From positions 1-49,166 of the forward strand of contig NZ_JAFEIF010000073.1 of NCBI RefSeq assembly GCF_017848645.1: DNA of 49,166 nt, written 5' to 3'. Under the pieces are notes generated by a model. That model was not told the DNA's origin and searched no databases. It saw only the letters and a list, made by a program, of their open reading frames with translations. Below, in pieces: positions 26,311 to 35,376 of the stretch. The stretch is from Limnohabitans sp. GTDB taxonomy: Bacteria > Pseudomonadota > Gammaproteobacteria > Burkholderiales > Burkholderiaceae_C. How positions within the stretch are numbered: position 1 is the first letter of the stretch; each line of letters starts with the position of its first letter. The translations under genes and the position numbers were made by a program.

Positions 26311-27728
26311 TGGAACCAGATGAAACTCATGACAACGAACAACGGAATCAGGACAGCGCCCGACCACAACATGTAACCAAAGAAGCTGGGCATTTTCACA
26401 CCACGGTCTTCGGCGATGGCCTTGACCATCAGGTTGGGCGCATTGCCGATGTAGGTGTTGGCACCCATGAACACTGCACCGGCCGAAATGGCAGCCAAGG
26501 TCGGGGCCAAGGTGGTCATCAGCACCTGCGGGTCACCGCCTGCGGTGTTGAAGAACACCAGATAAGTGGGGGCGTTGTCAAGGAATGAACTCAATGCGCC
26601 CGTGATCCAGAAGTACATCATCACATCAGGGCTGCCATCGGGTTGGGTCACCGCCTGAACCACTGCGCCGAATGGGCCGTTCACACCCGCCTTGAGCATG
26701 GCAATGACCGGGATGATGGTCAGGAAAATGCCCGCGAACAATTTGGCCACTTCGGCCATGGGGCCCCAGCCAAATTGGTTGTCTTCGTGCACTTTGGCGG
26801 GGGTGATTTTGAGTGACACAAAGGTCACCACCAACAGACCCAGATCGCGCAAAACGCCGGGCAAGCCCACTTCGGTGCCGTAGATGTTGAAAGACACGGG
26901 CGACTTCCAGAAACCGCTCATCAACACCAAGCCGACCACCGCTGCGAGCAACCAGAAGTTGATGGCCCCGTCAAAACCAATCGATTTGGAATCGGGTGTT
27001 GGGTCTTGCGGCAACAGCTCTTCACGGCGGTAGTACCAGGAGTCGAGCACAAAGAAGATGGTCAGCAAGCTGCCCACGAGGAACAGGGTCTCAGGGAAGA
27101 TGGTTTTGATGGTCCAGAAGAAGTCAACGCCCTTCAAGAAACCCAAAAACAAGGGCGGGTCGCCCAGAGGCGTCAAAGAGCCGCCTGCGTTGGAGACAAT
27201 GAAGATGAAAAACACCACCACATGCGCCACATGCTTGCGGTTGTCGTTGGCGCGGATGAGCGGCCGGATGAGCAACATCGAGGCACCCGTGGTGCCCATG
27301 AAGCTGGCCAAAAACGCACCAATGGCCAGGATGGCGGTGTTCAGCCCCGGGCTGCCGTGCAAGTTGCCACGGATGAAAATGCCACCCGACACGGTGAACA
27401 AGGCCGTGAGCAAGATGATGAAGGGAATGTATTCGGCAAACAGGGCGTGAACCGCGTTCACGCCGGCTGCAGCCGGTCCAAAGACGAGGGCAAATGGCAG
27501 CAAAAACGCCAGGCCCCAAGCCGCAGCCACCTTGCCGTAATGGTGGTGCCAAAAGTGAGGCACCAGCAAGGGCATCAAGGCGATCGACAACAAAATGCCT
27601 GCAAAAGGCACCCCCCACAAAACAGACAGCTGAGCGCCATCAAAATCGGCGGCCCAAGCCCCGCCTGACATGGCCAACAGCGCTGGCAAGGCCAGCCAAG
27701 CGGTCCATCGTGTCCCCAAAATCTTCAT
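26307..27728 (-). CDS. NhaD-like sodium:proton antiporter
   Basis: Ion-transporter (ArsB/NhaD superfamily) membrane protein, probably exchanging Na+ for H+. Seen: 473 residues. The signal-like first helix ends near GGAWAADFDG, followed by at least ten membrane helices. The GNLHGSPGLNTAILAIGAFL and SNAGGSLTPLGDPPLFLGFL segments are characteristic of the NhaD type, as is ALSSFLDNAPTYLVFFNTAG. The ATG at 27728 was chosen over one at 27737 because GGAG lies 9 nt before it, whereas GGAG directly abuts the other. Head of the antiporter-dehydrogenase-rmuC run; pncB lies 52 bp upstream on the same strand. Confidence 0.85.
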   Translation of the reverse strand: MKILGTRWTAWLALPALLAMSGGAWAADFDGAQLSVLWGVPFAGILLSIALMPLLVPHFWHHHYGKVAAAWGLAFLLPFALVFGPAAAGVNAVHALFAEYIPFIILLTALFTVSGGIFIRGNLHGSPGLNTAILAIGAFLASFMGTTGASMLLIRPLIRANDNRKHVAHVVVFFIFIVSNAGGSLTPLGDPPLFLGFLKGVDFFWTIKTIFPETLFLVGSLLTIFFVLDSWYYRREELLPQDPTPDSKSIGFDGAINFWLLAAVVGLVLMSGFWKSPVSFNIYGTEVGLPGVLRDLGLLVVTFVSLKITPAKVHEDNQFGWGPMAEVAKLFAGIFLTIIPVIAMLKAGVNGPFGAVVQAVTQPDGSPDVMMYFWITGALSSFLDNAPTYLVFFNTAGGDPQVLMTTLAPTLAAISAGAVFMGANTYIGNAPNLMVKAIAEDRGVKMPSFFGYMLWSGAVLIPLFVVMSFIWFQ

Positions 27729-27780
27729 GGTACGCATCTCCAGTGGAATCAAACAAATCGTCAAAATGAAAGGACCCGCC

Positions 27781-28965
27781 TCAGGTGCCAGGTGCCACTT
27801 CAAACACCTGGCGCAGATAGGCCAAGTATTTCTCATCGTCACACATGCCCTTGCCCGGCGAGTCAGACAGCTTGGCCACAGGCTGGCCGTTGCAACGGGT
27901 CATCTTGATGACGATTTGCAGCGGCTCGTAACCCAAGTCGTTTGTGAGGTTGGTGCCCACACCAAAGGCCAACTGGCAGCGCCCCCGGAACTGCTCGAAC
28001 AGCTCGATGGTGCGGGGAATGGTCAGGCCGTCACTGAAGATCAGCGTCTTGGTTTTGGGGTCCACCCGGTTGTGCTGGTAGTGCGCGATCATGCGCTCGG
28101 CCCAGCTGAACGGGTCACCGCTGTCGTGGCGTGCGCCGTCAAACAGCTTGCAAAAATACAGGTCAAAGTCACGCAAGAAAGCATTGAAGCCGTACACATC
28201 GCTCAGCGCAATGCCCAGGTCGCCCCGGTACTCTTTGGCCCAGGACTCGAAGGCAAAAATCTGGCTGTCGCGCAAGCGCGGCCCCAAAGCCTGACAGGCC
28301 TGCAGGTACTCGTGCGCCATGGTGCCCAGCGGCGTCAAGCCCAGCAAATAGGCGTAGTACACATTGCTGGTGCCGGCCAACTGGCCACTGGGGCCGGTGC
28401 CCAAACGCGCAGACAAGACACGCAGCACCTCTTCGTGCCAGGCGCGGGAAAAACGCCGGCGTGTGCCGTAATCGGCGATCTTGAGGGTTTCGAGGTCAGG
28501 GGACTGCAGCTGGGCGATCTTGGTGTCCAGGCGGCGGCGGCCCTCCATCAGGTCGGGCACTTTCTGGGTGTTGCGGAAGAACACCTCGTTGACGATGGCC
28601 AGCACCGGGATCTCGAACAAAATCGTGTGCAGCCAGGGACCCTGGATGGTGATGTCGATCTCACCCGATGGCAAAGGCGTGACTTCAATGTACTTTTCAT
28701 TGAGCTTGAACAAGCCTAGAAAATCGACAAAGTCGCTCTTGATGAAGCGCATGGAGCGCAGATACTGCAACTCCCCTTCCTTGAAAGTCAGGCTGCACAG
28801 CGAGCGAATCTCTTCTCGAATCTCTTTGACAAACGGGGCCAAAGGCACGCCCGGGTTGCGGCACTTGAACTTGTATTCGACCTGCGCCCCCGGAAACTGG
28901 TGCAGCACGACCTGCATCATGGTGAATTTGTACAGGTCGGTGTCGAGCAGGCTGGTGATGATCAT
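27781..28965 (-). CDS. pncB: Nicotinate phosphoribosyltransferase
   Basis: Salvages nicotinate to nicotinate mononucleotide using PRPP and ATP, feeding NAD synthesis. Seen: 394 residues, full length, starting [20 protein letters not shown]. The family motif [10 protein letters not shown] is present, as are [56 protein letters not shown] and [17 protein letters not shown]. The active-site His is in the GTMAHE segment, which is autophosphorylated in the known enzyme. Bacterial PncB-type length (about 400). Stop 52 bp upstream of the antiporter start. Confidence 0.96.
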   Translation of the reverse strand: MIITSLLDTDLYKFTMMQVVLHQFPGAQVEYKFKCRNPGVPLAPFVKEIREEIRSLCSLTFKEGELQYLRSMRFIKSDFVDFLGLFKLNEKYIEVTPLPSGEIDITIQGPWLHTILFEIPVLAIVNEVFFRNTQKVPDLMEGRRRLDTKIAQLQSPDLETLKIADYGTRRRFSRAWHEEVLRVLSARLGTGPSGQLAGTSNVYYAYLLGLTPLGTMAHEYLQACQALGPRLRDSQIFAFESWAKEYRGDLGIALSDVYGFNAFLRDFDLYFCKLFDGARHDSGDPFSWAERMIAHYQHNRVDPKTKTLIFSDGLTIPRTIELFEQFRGRCQLAFGVGTNLTNDLGYEPLQIVIKMTRCNGQPVAKLSDSPGKGMCDDEKYLAYLRQVFEVAPGT

Positions 28966-29043
28966 GGTGTGTTGTCTCTGGCGGCTGGAGCCGCTCGTTG
29001 TTGTGGGGCAGTGTAAGGGATGCCTAAGCCCGTCAAGCGCGGC

Positions 29044-29694
29044 TCATGCCGCCGAGTCCATGCGCCCGCTGGTCAGCACCAGCACCCGCTGCGCATGCTG
29101 GGCCAGGATGTTGTTTTGCTCGGCCACCAGCATGGCCACGCCTTCGCGGGCCAGCTGCAGCAGCGCGTCGCGCATGGCCGCCACCAGCACCGGGGCAATG
29201 CCCTCGCAAGGCTCGTCCAGCAGCAAGAGGCGCGGGCCGGTCATGAGGGTGCGGGCCAGCGCCAGCATTTGCTGCTCGCCCCCGCTCATTTGGCTGGCCG
29301 AGCGGTGCAGCATGGTTTGCAGCTGGGGGAACAAAGCCATCACGCGCTCAAAGCGCTGCGCGGGCGAGGCCTGAGCGCTAGAACCCGAGGATGCGGCGAT
29401 CCACAGGTTTTCCTTGACCGACAAGCCGGTGAACAAACGCCGGTCCTCGGCCACAAAACCCAAGCCCGCACGGGCGCGTCGGTGCGCGGGCCAGGTTTGG
29501 ATAGGTTCGTTTTGCCAGGTGATGCGGCCTTGCGCCCGGGGGCCAATGCCGATCAGGCTTTGCAGCAGGGTGGATTTGCCCGCGCCATTCAGCCCTTGAA
29601 TGACGACCAACTCGCCCTCGCCCACCGATAAACTCACGTCGAACAAAGCCTGGGCTTGGCCATACCAGGCGTTCAGGCCTTCAACCTTAAGCAT
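29044..29694 (-). CDS. livF: LIV-type ABC transporter ATP-binding protein (LivF-like)
   Basis: One of two ATPases of a branched-chain amino acid/amide-type importer. Seen: 216 residues. Walker A is GLNGAGKSTLLQS, signature MSGGEQQMLALARTL, Walker B LLLLDEPCEGIAP, and H-loop-like VLVAEQNNILA. The Q-loop reads GFVAEDRRLFTGLSV, typical of LivF. The LivF assignment rests on position after livG and the short length. The start at 29694 overlaps the livG stop by 8 bp. Last gene of the liv operon. The true substrate could be an amino acid, urea or an aromatic compound, as these systems look alike. Confidence 0.88.
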   Translation of the reverse strand: MLKVEGLNAWYGQAQALFDVSLSVGEGELVVIQGLNGAGKSTLLQSLIGIGPRAQGRITWQNEPIQTWPAHRRARAGLGFVAEDRRLFTGLSVKENLWIAASSGSSAQASPAQRFERVMALFPQLQTMLHRSASQMSGGEQQMLALARTLMTGPRLLLLDEPCEGIAPVLVAAMRDALLQLAREGVAMLVAEQNNILAQHAQRVLVLTSGRMDSAA

Positions 29695-30514
29695 CGCGCA
29701 GGCCTTTCGCATCGGTATTCACGTTGGCGTTCAGATCGAAATCCATCCCCAGGTAGCGCTCGCGCACCTGCGGGTCTTGCGCCACCGCTTCGGGCAAGCC
29801 GTCGGCCACCAAGCGGCCTTGCATCAGCACCAGCACCCTGTCTGCCACGCCAAACACGGCGTCCATGTTGTGTTCGGTGTAGAGCACCGTCACGCCTTGC
29901 GAGGCCACCTGGCGCACCAGCGCCATCATGTCGGCCCGTTCGGCCAGAGCGAGACCGGCAGCGGGCTCGTCCAGCAGCAGCAATGACTGCGCTGCATGGG
30001 CGTCCTGACCGGGCATGGTTTCGGGCAAACCCGCCAGCGCCATGGCCAGCTCAAGGCGTTTTTTGGCGCCGTAAGGCAAATCGGCCACGGTGGCGTGGGC
30101 CTGGGCTTGCAAGCCCGCTTGCACGGCCAGCCGCAGCGCCCGCTCGGGCTGACGGCGGTCCAGCCGGTCCCACCAGGCCAGTGGCGCTGCACCGCGCAGC
30201 ACCAGCTGGATGTTTTGCAGCACCGTGAGCGCCTCAAAGGTTTGCGCCACCTGAAAGGTGCGGGCCACGCCCAGGCGCTGACGCTCTGCGGGCGGCTTGC
30301 CCAACAGCGACTGGCCTTGCCACAGCACCTCACCCGCGGTGGGCACCTGCTGGCCAGCCAGACAGGCAAAACAGGTCGACTTGCCCGCGCCGTTGGGGCC
30401 GATCAGGGCCACACACTGGCCCGCAGGCACAGAGAAGTCCACGCCGTCCAGCGCCCGCACGCCGCCAAAATGTTTGGCCAGACCGCTGACCTGCAAAACT
30501 GTTTGAAGGCTCAT
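29687..30514 (-). CDS. livG: LIV-type ABC transporter ATP-binding protein (LivG-like)
   Basis: Partner ATPase of the LIV-type importer. Seen: 275 residues beginning MSLQTVLQVSGLAKHFGGVR. Walker A is LIGPNGAGKSTCFACLAG, then RTFQVAQTFEALTVLQNIQL (LivG-type Q-loop region). The ABC signature is atypical: instead of LSGG it reads DLPYGAKKRLELAMALAGL, the LPYG form often found in LivG/UrtD. Walker B is LLLLDEPAAGLALAE and the H-loop VTVLYTEHNMD. A Q/A/H-rich insertion (TMPGQDAHAAQS) sits before Walker B. Coupled to the permease upstream by an ATGA overlap. Confidence 0.9.
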   Translation of the reverse strand: MSLQTVLQVSGLAKHFGGVRALDGVDFSVPAGQCVALIGPNGAGKSTCFACLAGQQVPTAGEVLWQGQSLLGKPPAERQRLGVARTFQVAQTFEALTVLQNIQLVLRGAAPLAWWDRLDRRQPERALRLAVQAGLQAQAHATVADLPYGAKKRLELAMALAGLPETMPGQDAHAAQSLLLLDEPAAGLALAERADMMALVRQVASQGVTVLYTEHNMDAVFGVADRVLVLMQGRLVADGLPEAVAQDPQVRERYLGMDFDLNANVNTDAKGLRDA

Positions 30515-32379
30515 GCGCGGCCCCTCTTGGAAGCAAAGCGGGCCAACAGCATCTGCAGCCCACCCAGCATGCCACTGGGGGCCAGCACCATCACGAGCAT
30601 GATCACCAGGCCCAAAACACCGCGCCAATAATCCAGGCCCTGCCCCAGCTCGGCCCCGCCCCAGACCAAGAGCGCACTGCCCACGGCCGAGCCCCACAGC
30701 TGGTGCACGCCGCCCAGCAAGATGACCAGCAAGGCATCGACCGACATGGCGACGGAGGCCACCGACGGAAACACCGCGCCTTTGAACGCGGCCCACAAGC
30801 CCCCGGCCAGGCCTGCCAAAGTGGCGCTGGCCACAAACACCTGGTAGCGCAAAGCCTGCACTGGCAAACCGCTGGCCGCTGCGCGCAACGGCGCGTCCCG
30901 CACAGCCTGCAAAGCCGCGCCTCGGCTGGAGCGGGCCACGCGGGCCATGCCCGCCAAAGCCCAAAGCATGAAGACACCCAGCGCCGCGTCCCACAGTGCA
31001 CGCGACTCGGGGGCGATCAAACGCAGGCCGATCAGGCCGTTGTCGCCCCCCGTGAGCCCCACCCACTGCGTGGCTCCTGCCCAAATCATTTGCGCCAGTG
31101 CCAGCGACAGCATGGCCAGGTACACCCCGCTGCTGCGCACCACCAAAGCGCCAAAGACCAAAGCCACGGCCAATGCCAGCGCCATGCCCGAGGCCAAAGC
31201 GCCGAACAGGCCTACACCCCAATGCAGGTGCGACAGCGCCGCGCCATAAGCGCCCAGCGCAAAAAACGCCGCATGGCCAAAACTGACCAGGCCGCCCAAA
31301 GCCATCATCCACTGCAGGCTCAGGCCAAACAGCATCATCACCATCACGTCTTCGGCCAGGCTGCGGCCGTAATCGCCCTGCCCCCAGGCCAGCAGCGTCA
31401 AGCCCACAAAGACCGCCACAAACAGGGCCCGGCCCCAGCCCGCCACAGGCCACAGCGCAAACACCGGCACGCTTTCGCGCTGCTCGGCATGCACCGCCGA
31501 CCCGGCCAAACCCTGCGGCCGCCAGACCAACACCACGGCCATGGTCAAAAACACCAGCACCAAAGTCGCTTGCGGGAAAAAACTCAGGCCCAAAGCGTGG
31601 ATCACGCCAATGAGCACCGCCGCTGCGAACGCTCCGCCAATGCTGCCCAAGCCCCCTGTGACCACCACCACAAAGGTCTCGACCACCACGTTCACGTCCA
31701 TCTGCAAGTGCGCAGGCTCGCGCGGCAATTGCAGCGCCCCGGCCAAGCCCGCCAAGCCGCAGCCCAGCATCACCACGCCCAGCATGAGCGGCGCGGGGTT
31801 CACGCCCAGGGCGCCCAGCATCTCGCGGTCTTGCGTGGCGGCTTTCACGCGCTGGCCCCACAGCGTGCGCGTGAGCAAGAGGTGCAAGCCCAGCCAGACC
31901 AAGGGGCCCAGCGCCAAAGTAAACAATTGCCAGGTCGGGAAATACGACTCGCCCAACTGAATGGCGCCCTTGAGGCCCGGAAAGCGCGGCGCAAACACCT
32001 CTTCAGGGCCAAAAAACCAGCGCATCGCGTCGTGCAGCGCCAGCGTCAGGCCGAAGGTGGCCACCAGTTGGTAGAGCTGCGGCGCGTGGCGCATGCGCTT
32101 GAGCAGCAAGACTTCGGTCACGGCCCCCAGCAAGGCGGCCACGCAAGCGCCCATCAAGATCACCGCGCCATAGCCCCAAGCGGTGTCCGCCATGTCGGGC
32201 CACCAGTTCGTCACCGCGTGCGCCGACCACAACGCGCCCAGCATGAAGAAGCTGCCGTGCGCGAAATTGACGATCCGGGTCACGCCAAAAATCAGCGTCA
32301 ACCCGGAGGCCATCAAAAACAAAGTGGTGGCGTGGCTCAGGCCATTGAGCAGTTGCAGCGCCAGTGCTTCGAATCCCAT
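30511..32379 (-). CDS. Fused LivH-LivM permease of the LIV-type ABC transporter
   Basis: Inner-membrane channel of the importer, made as one chain from two normally separate subunits. Seen: 622 residues. LivH half, about 1-300: LMASGLTLIFGVTRIVNFAH, then GLGSIGGAFAAAVLIGVIHA and VLVWRPQGLAG. LivM half, about 310-622: GLSLQWMMALGGLVSFGHAA, RSSGVYLAMLSLALAQMIWA, GGDNGLIG and the EAA-like AVRDAPLRAAASGLPVQAL. No stop or frameshift between the halves. No gene for a periplasmic binding protein lies in the operon; the restriction gene res ends just 15 bp upstream. Confidence 0.9.
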   Translation of the reverse strand: MGFEALALQLLNGLSHATTLFLMASGLTLIFGVTRIVNFAHGSFFMLGALWSAHAVTNWWPDMADTAWGYGAVILMGACVAALLGAVTEVLLLKRMRHAPQLYQLVATFGLTLALHDAMRWFFGPEEVFAPRFPGLKGAIQLGESYFPTWQLFTLALGPLVWLGLHLLLTRTLWGQRVKAATQDREMLGALGVNPAPLMLGVVMLGCGLAGLAGALQLPREPAHLQMDVNVVVETFVVVVTGGLGSIGGAFAAAVLIGVIHALGLSFFPQATLVLVFLTMAVVLVWRPQGLAGSAVHAEQRESVPVFALWPVAGWGRALFVAVFVGLTLLAWGQGDYGRSLAEDVMVMMLFGLSLQWMMALGGLVSFGHAAFFALGAYGAALSHLHWGVGLFGALASGMALALAVALVFGALVVRSSGVYLAMLSLALAQMIWAGATQWVGLTGGDNGLIGLRLIAPESRALWDAALGVFMLWALAGMARVARSSRGAALQAVRDAPLRAAASGLPVQALRYQVFVASATLAGLAGGLWAAFKGAVFPSVASVAMSVDALLVILLGGVHQLWGSAVGSALLVWGGAELGQGLDYWRGVLGLVIMLVMVLAPSGMLGGLQMLLARFASKRGRA

Positions 32380-32394
32380 AGCTTTGGAATGACC

Positions 32395-35376
32395 TCAAGC
32401 AATGCCGATGACAGGATCAATTTCCTGCATCAGTTGCGTCAGCGCATCGTGATTGATCTTGGTTTTGTAATGCACCTCAACGCCTTTGTCTTTCAAGGCC
32501 GCGAAAAAATGCTTGGCGCTCGCTATCTTCCAGCGCTCCCGCTCTGGGATGTCTTGCTGGTTGTCGTACCCCTTGGTTTCCACCACCAAATACAGCGCCT
32601 GAGCCCGACCCTCTTGACTGATGACATAACCAAAATCCGGGTTGTAGTTGCCCAAAGGCGTAGGAATGTTGATTTTGGGCAGCTTTGCAAACACCGTGAT
32701 CGTCTTGTGGTTCGACTCATCGACGGTGTCGCGCTCAATTTGGCTGTCCACAGGCATGAGCGCGTCTTCGTATAAAGAGCGCTCTCGCAGTGCTGGATTG
32801 CCAACATCATGCGACTCCACTCCGCAAAGCGACAGCGGAATCGTTTTAAGCAGCTGCCCAGTTTTGTCGGTCAAAGACGTTTCAACCCGGATTTCTCGCA
32901 AGTCATAACAAACTTTGTTGACGACCAACTCATGAATGCAGCGTTGAATCAAATCCCGCAGACTGAGCAATGCCCGGTTCTCGTTGTGTTTGATCTGAGC
33001 AAACTTGTCAGCAGGCATGCGGCACAAAATGTCACTGACCGTGTGGATGGACAAGCGCGTCATATTGGCCAGTTCCCGCACAAACTGCGCCAACGTGTAA
33101 ACCGAATGTGGCTTGATCGTGTACTGGCCTTGCGTTGCGGTCGCTTGGTGCATGTTTTGCACCCCTGAAGTTGTGGTCACGGTGACAGACAAAGGGCGCA
33201 CATCGAAGTTACGCTCAATGTTGGTCAGCACATTCAATTTGAGCTGCTCAGTGTCCAGCTCGTAGCGCAGCACCGCATGGCGGTTCAGGTTCTGCCACAG
33301 GTGTTTGAACTTCTGATACTGCCCAGGGTTGACCGTCAACACAGGGGTTTGTTTGTTCTTTTTGGCTTTGACTTGGCCCGCCCCATCAAAGAACAAGTCC
33401 AGATAACGCAGCATGTTCTGCACATTGTCAGGCGTCATGCCCGTCACTTGGTTCAGCGAAAACACAATGGATTCACGCTGCGCTTGGTATTGCGGCCGCT
33501 GCCAAAGAATGGTGGCCTGGCCGGACAAATCATCCAGCTCGATCACGCCCAACGCGGCCAAGGCATCCAAAACCTTATTGGCTTGGCGCGTGCTGGCTGC
33601 CACACCGAACTCGGCCAAGACAGCATCATCAAACACACCCGCCACACGCTTGACGCTGTGCGCGGTGATTTCACTTTGAATGGCCCGCACAAAATCACCC
33701 TCGCTGGCAGGGACAACCACCACCAAATCGTTGATTTCGTCAAAGGCCGCGTCATCCGAATGCACCCGCTCCAGTTGCTGGTTGACCGCCAGCCGCAGGC
33801 CACGCCCAATTTGTTGCAGCTTGGTGATCTTTGAATTGCTGGGAGCCAACTTGCACAAGGTGAACACGTTGGGGTTGTCCCAACCCTCTTGCAGCGCCCA
33901 CATGGAAAAAATAAAACGCAAGTCCGTATCGAAAGACAGCAGCTTTTCCTTCTCCTGCAAGATCAGCTTGATGGCCTCCTCTTCGCCCTTTTCACTGTGT
34001 GAGCGGGCAAAGTAGCCTTTGTGAACCTTGCTCACGTCCGCTGCAGTGCGCTCCAAATAAGCGCGGTAACCCGGATCCAGATCGGCATCGGCCAGCACCC
34101 TGGCCAACTCAGTTTTGTAATGGCGCTCGAATGTCTCACACAGAACGGCTGGTTTGGTTCCATCGGGCAAATACTTGGCCACGGCATCAATGAAAAACAG
34201 GCTGATGGCCTTAATGCCACGCTTGAACAGCGCCTGCTCCCGCTCAAAATGGTTAGCCACCGTGCACTGAATCAACAGCGACTGCACCTCATCGGCCAAC
34301 ATGCCGTAGGCCGTGGCCTCGCCCAAAGGCAAGGCAAATCCATTGGTAAAAACCAGCTCCTTGGTCGTCACACTCTCGACCACATGGCCGTCCAGATAGG
34401 CCAGACCGGTTTTTTCACCCAAGTTGTCTTTGGCTTTGAGCTCTGTCGTGGCTGTTTTGCCTGCGCTCGTCTGGTAGCTCACTTGCGCCAAGCGCTCTTT
34501 GGCCGTTCCTGTGACTTGCAAAAGCTGCAAAGTCTGCGCCATCGAAGAACTGGTGCCCACAGTGTCCACCGTGATGCCTTTGACCAGCCGCTGTCGAAAA
34601 GCTTCCAGGCTGTCCAGTGTGTAGACCAGGTTTTTGAACTCGTCCCGCTTGTAGGTCGCCCCAAACCGAATGGTCAGCAGCGGGTTGAACTTGGGCAAAT
34701 ACTCCTTGACCACCTTGCCATCAAAGCGGTGCGGCTCGTCAATGATCAGCACGGGCCGAATGGCGGCCAGAGCTTCCATGTAGCTCTTGGCCTGGCCAAA
34801 CAAGTTGGACTCCACGCCGCGCTTGTTGATGATCTTGCCGTCGCCCGCAAACGACTGGTAAGTGGCCACCATGACCGAAATGCCTGCATTGGCCGCGTGA
34901 ATGAAGCCCTTGACCGTCTTGTCCGAGTAGTTGAAGACGTTGATCTTCTGGTTGTTGTATTCCTTGGCAAAAAAGTCGGCCGTGGACTGCAATGTCTTGA
35001 CCGTGCCCTGCCGGATCGCATTGCTGGGCACCAAGACAATGAACTTGGAAAGCTGGTACTTCTGGTGCAGCCGGTGAATCGTCTCGATGAAGGTGAAGGT
35101 CTTGCCCGTGCCCGTCTCCATCAGCACATCGAGCGACAAAGCAGGTGTGAGCGATCCAGCCACCTCCACCTCACCCGCCTGAACCTGGTTTTCAGCACGG
35201 ATGCGCTCAATATTGGCCCGGATGGTTTTTTGCGCTTCGTGCGCCACATACGTCGGATTGGCGTGCACACCCGTGGGCGCGACAAAACGCACATCGGCGA
35301 ACACCTCAAAAATGCTGTTCACCGCCTGGGCCTGGTAGGCCAGGCGGGTGTATTGGAATTGCGCGGCCATGCGCAT
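32395..35376 (-). CDS. Type III restriction endonuclease subunit Res
   Basis: ATP-dependent helicase-nuclease subunit that with Mod cleaves unmodified DNA between head-to-head sites. Seen: 993 residues. Walker A METGTGKTFTF is at about 87-96, DEPH box at 213-216, then later helicase motifs (TLCKLAPSNSKITKLQQIGR with GRGLRL). The C-terminal PD-(D/E)XK nuclease is complete: Asp914 in NPDFGYV and Glu933-x-Lys935 in VVETKG. All key residues are present, so it looks active. ATG at 35376 overlaps the mod stop by one base (TGATG); an ATG at 35370 is also possible. livHM begins 15 bp downstream. Confidence 0.95.
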   Translation of the reverse strand: MRMAAQFQYTRLAYQAQAVNSIFEVFADVRFVAPTGVHANPTYVAHEAQKTIRANIERIRAENQVQAGEVEVAGSLTPALSLDVLMETGTGKTFTFIETIHRLHQKYQLSKFIVLVPSNAIRQGTVKTLQSTADFFAKEYNNQKINVFNYSDKTVKGFIHAANAGISVMVATYQSFAGDGKIINKRGVESNLFGQAKSYMEALAAIRPVLIIDEPHRFDGKVVKEYLPKFNPLLTIRFGATYKRDEFKNLVYTLDSLEAFRQRLVKGITVDTVGTSSSMAQTLQLLQVTGTAKERLAQVSYQTSAGKTATTELKAKDNLGEKTGLAYLDGHVVESVTTKELVFTNGFALPLGEATAYGMLADEVQSLLIQCTVANHFEREQALFKRGIKAISLFFIDAVAKYLPDGTKPAVLCETFERHYKTELARVLADADLDPGYRAYLERTAADVSKVHKGYFARSHSEKGEEEAIKLILQEKEKLLSFDTDLRFIFSMWALQEGWDNPNVFTLCKLAPSNSKITKLQQIGRGLRLAVNQQLERVHSDDAAFDEINDLVVVVPASEGDFVRAIQSEITAHSVKRVAGVFDDAVLAEFGVAASTRQANKVLDALAALGVIELDDLSGQATILWQRPQYQAQRESIVFSLNQVTGMTPDNVQNMLRYLDLFFDGAGQVKAKKNKQTPVLTVNPGQYQKFKHLWQNLNRHAVLRYELDTEQLKLNVLTNIERNFDVRPLSVTVTTTSGVQNMHQATATQGQYTIKPHSVYTLAQFVRELANMTRLSIHTVSDILCRMPADKFAQIKHNENRALLSLRDLIQRCIHELVVNKVCYDLREIRVETSLTDKTGQLLKTIPLSLCGVESHDVGNPALRERSLYEDALMPVDSQIERDTVDESNHKTITVFAKLPKINIPTPLGNYNPDFGYVISQEGRAQALYLVVETKGYDNQQDIPERERWKIASAKHFFAALKDKGVEVHYKTKINHDALTQLMQEIDPVIGIA

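Noticed and set aside
30703..32775. A 690-codon open frame antisense to livHM and res
   Set aside because: It crosses two well-supported genes and has the Gln/His/Arg-rich makeup of a reverse frame.
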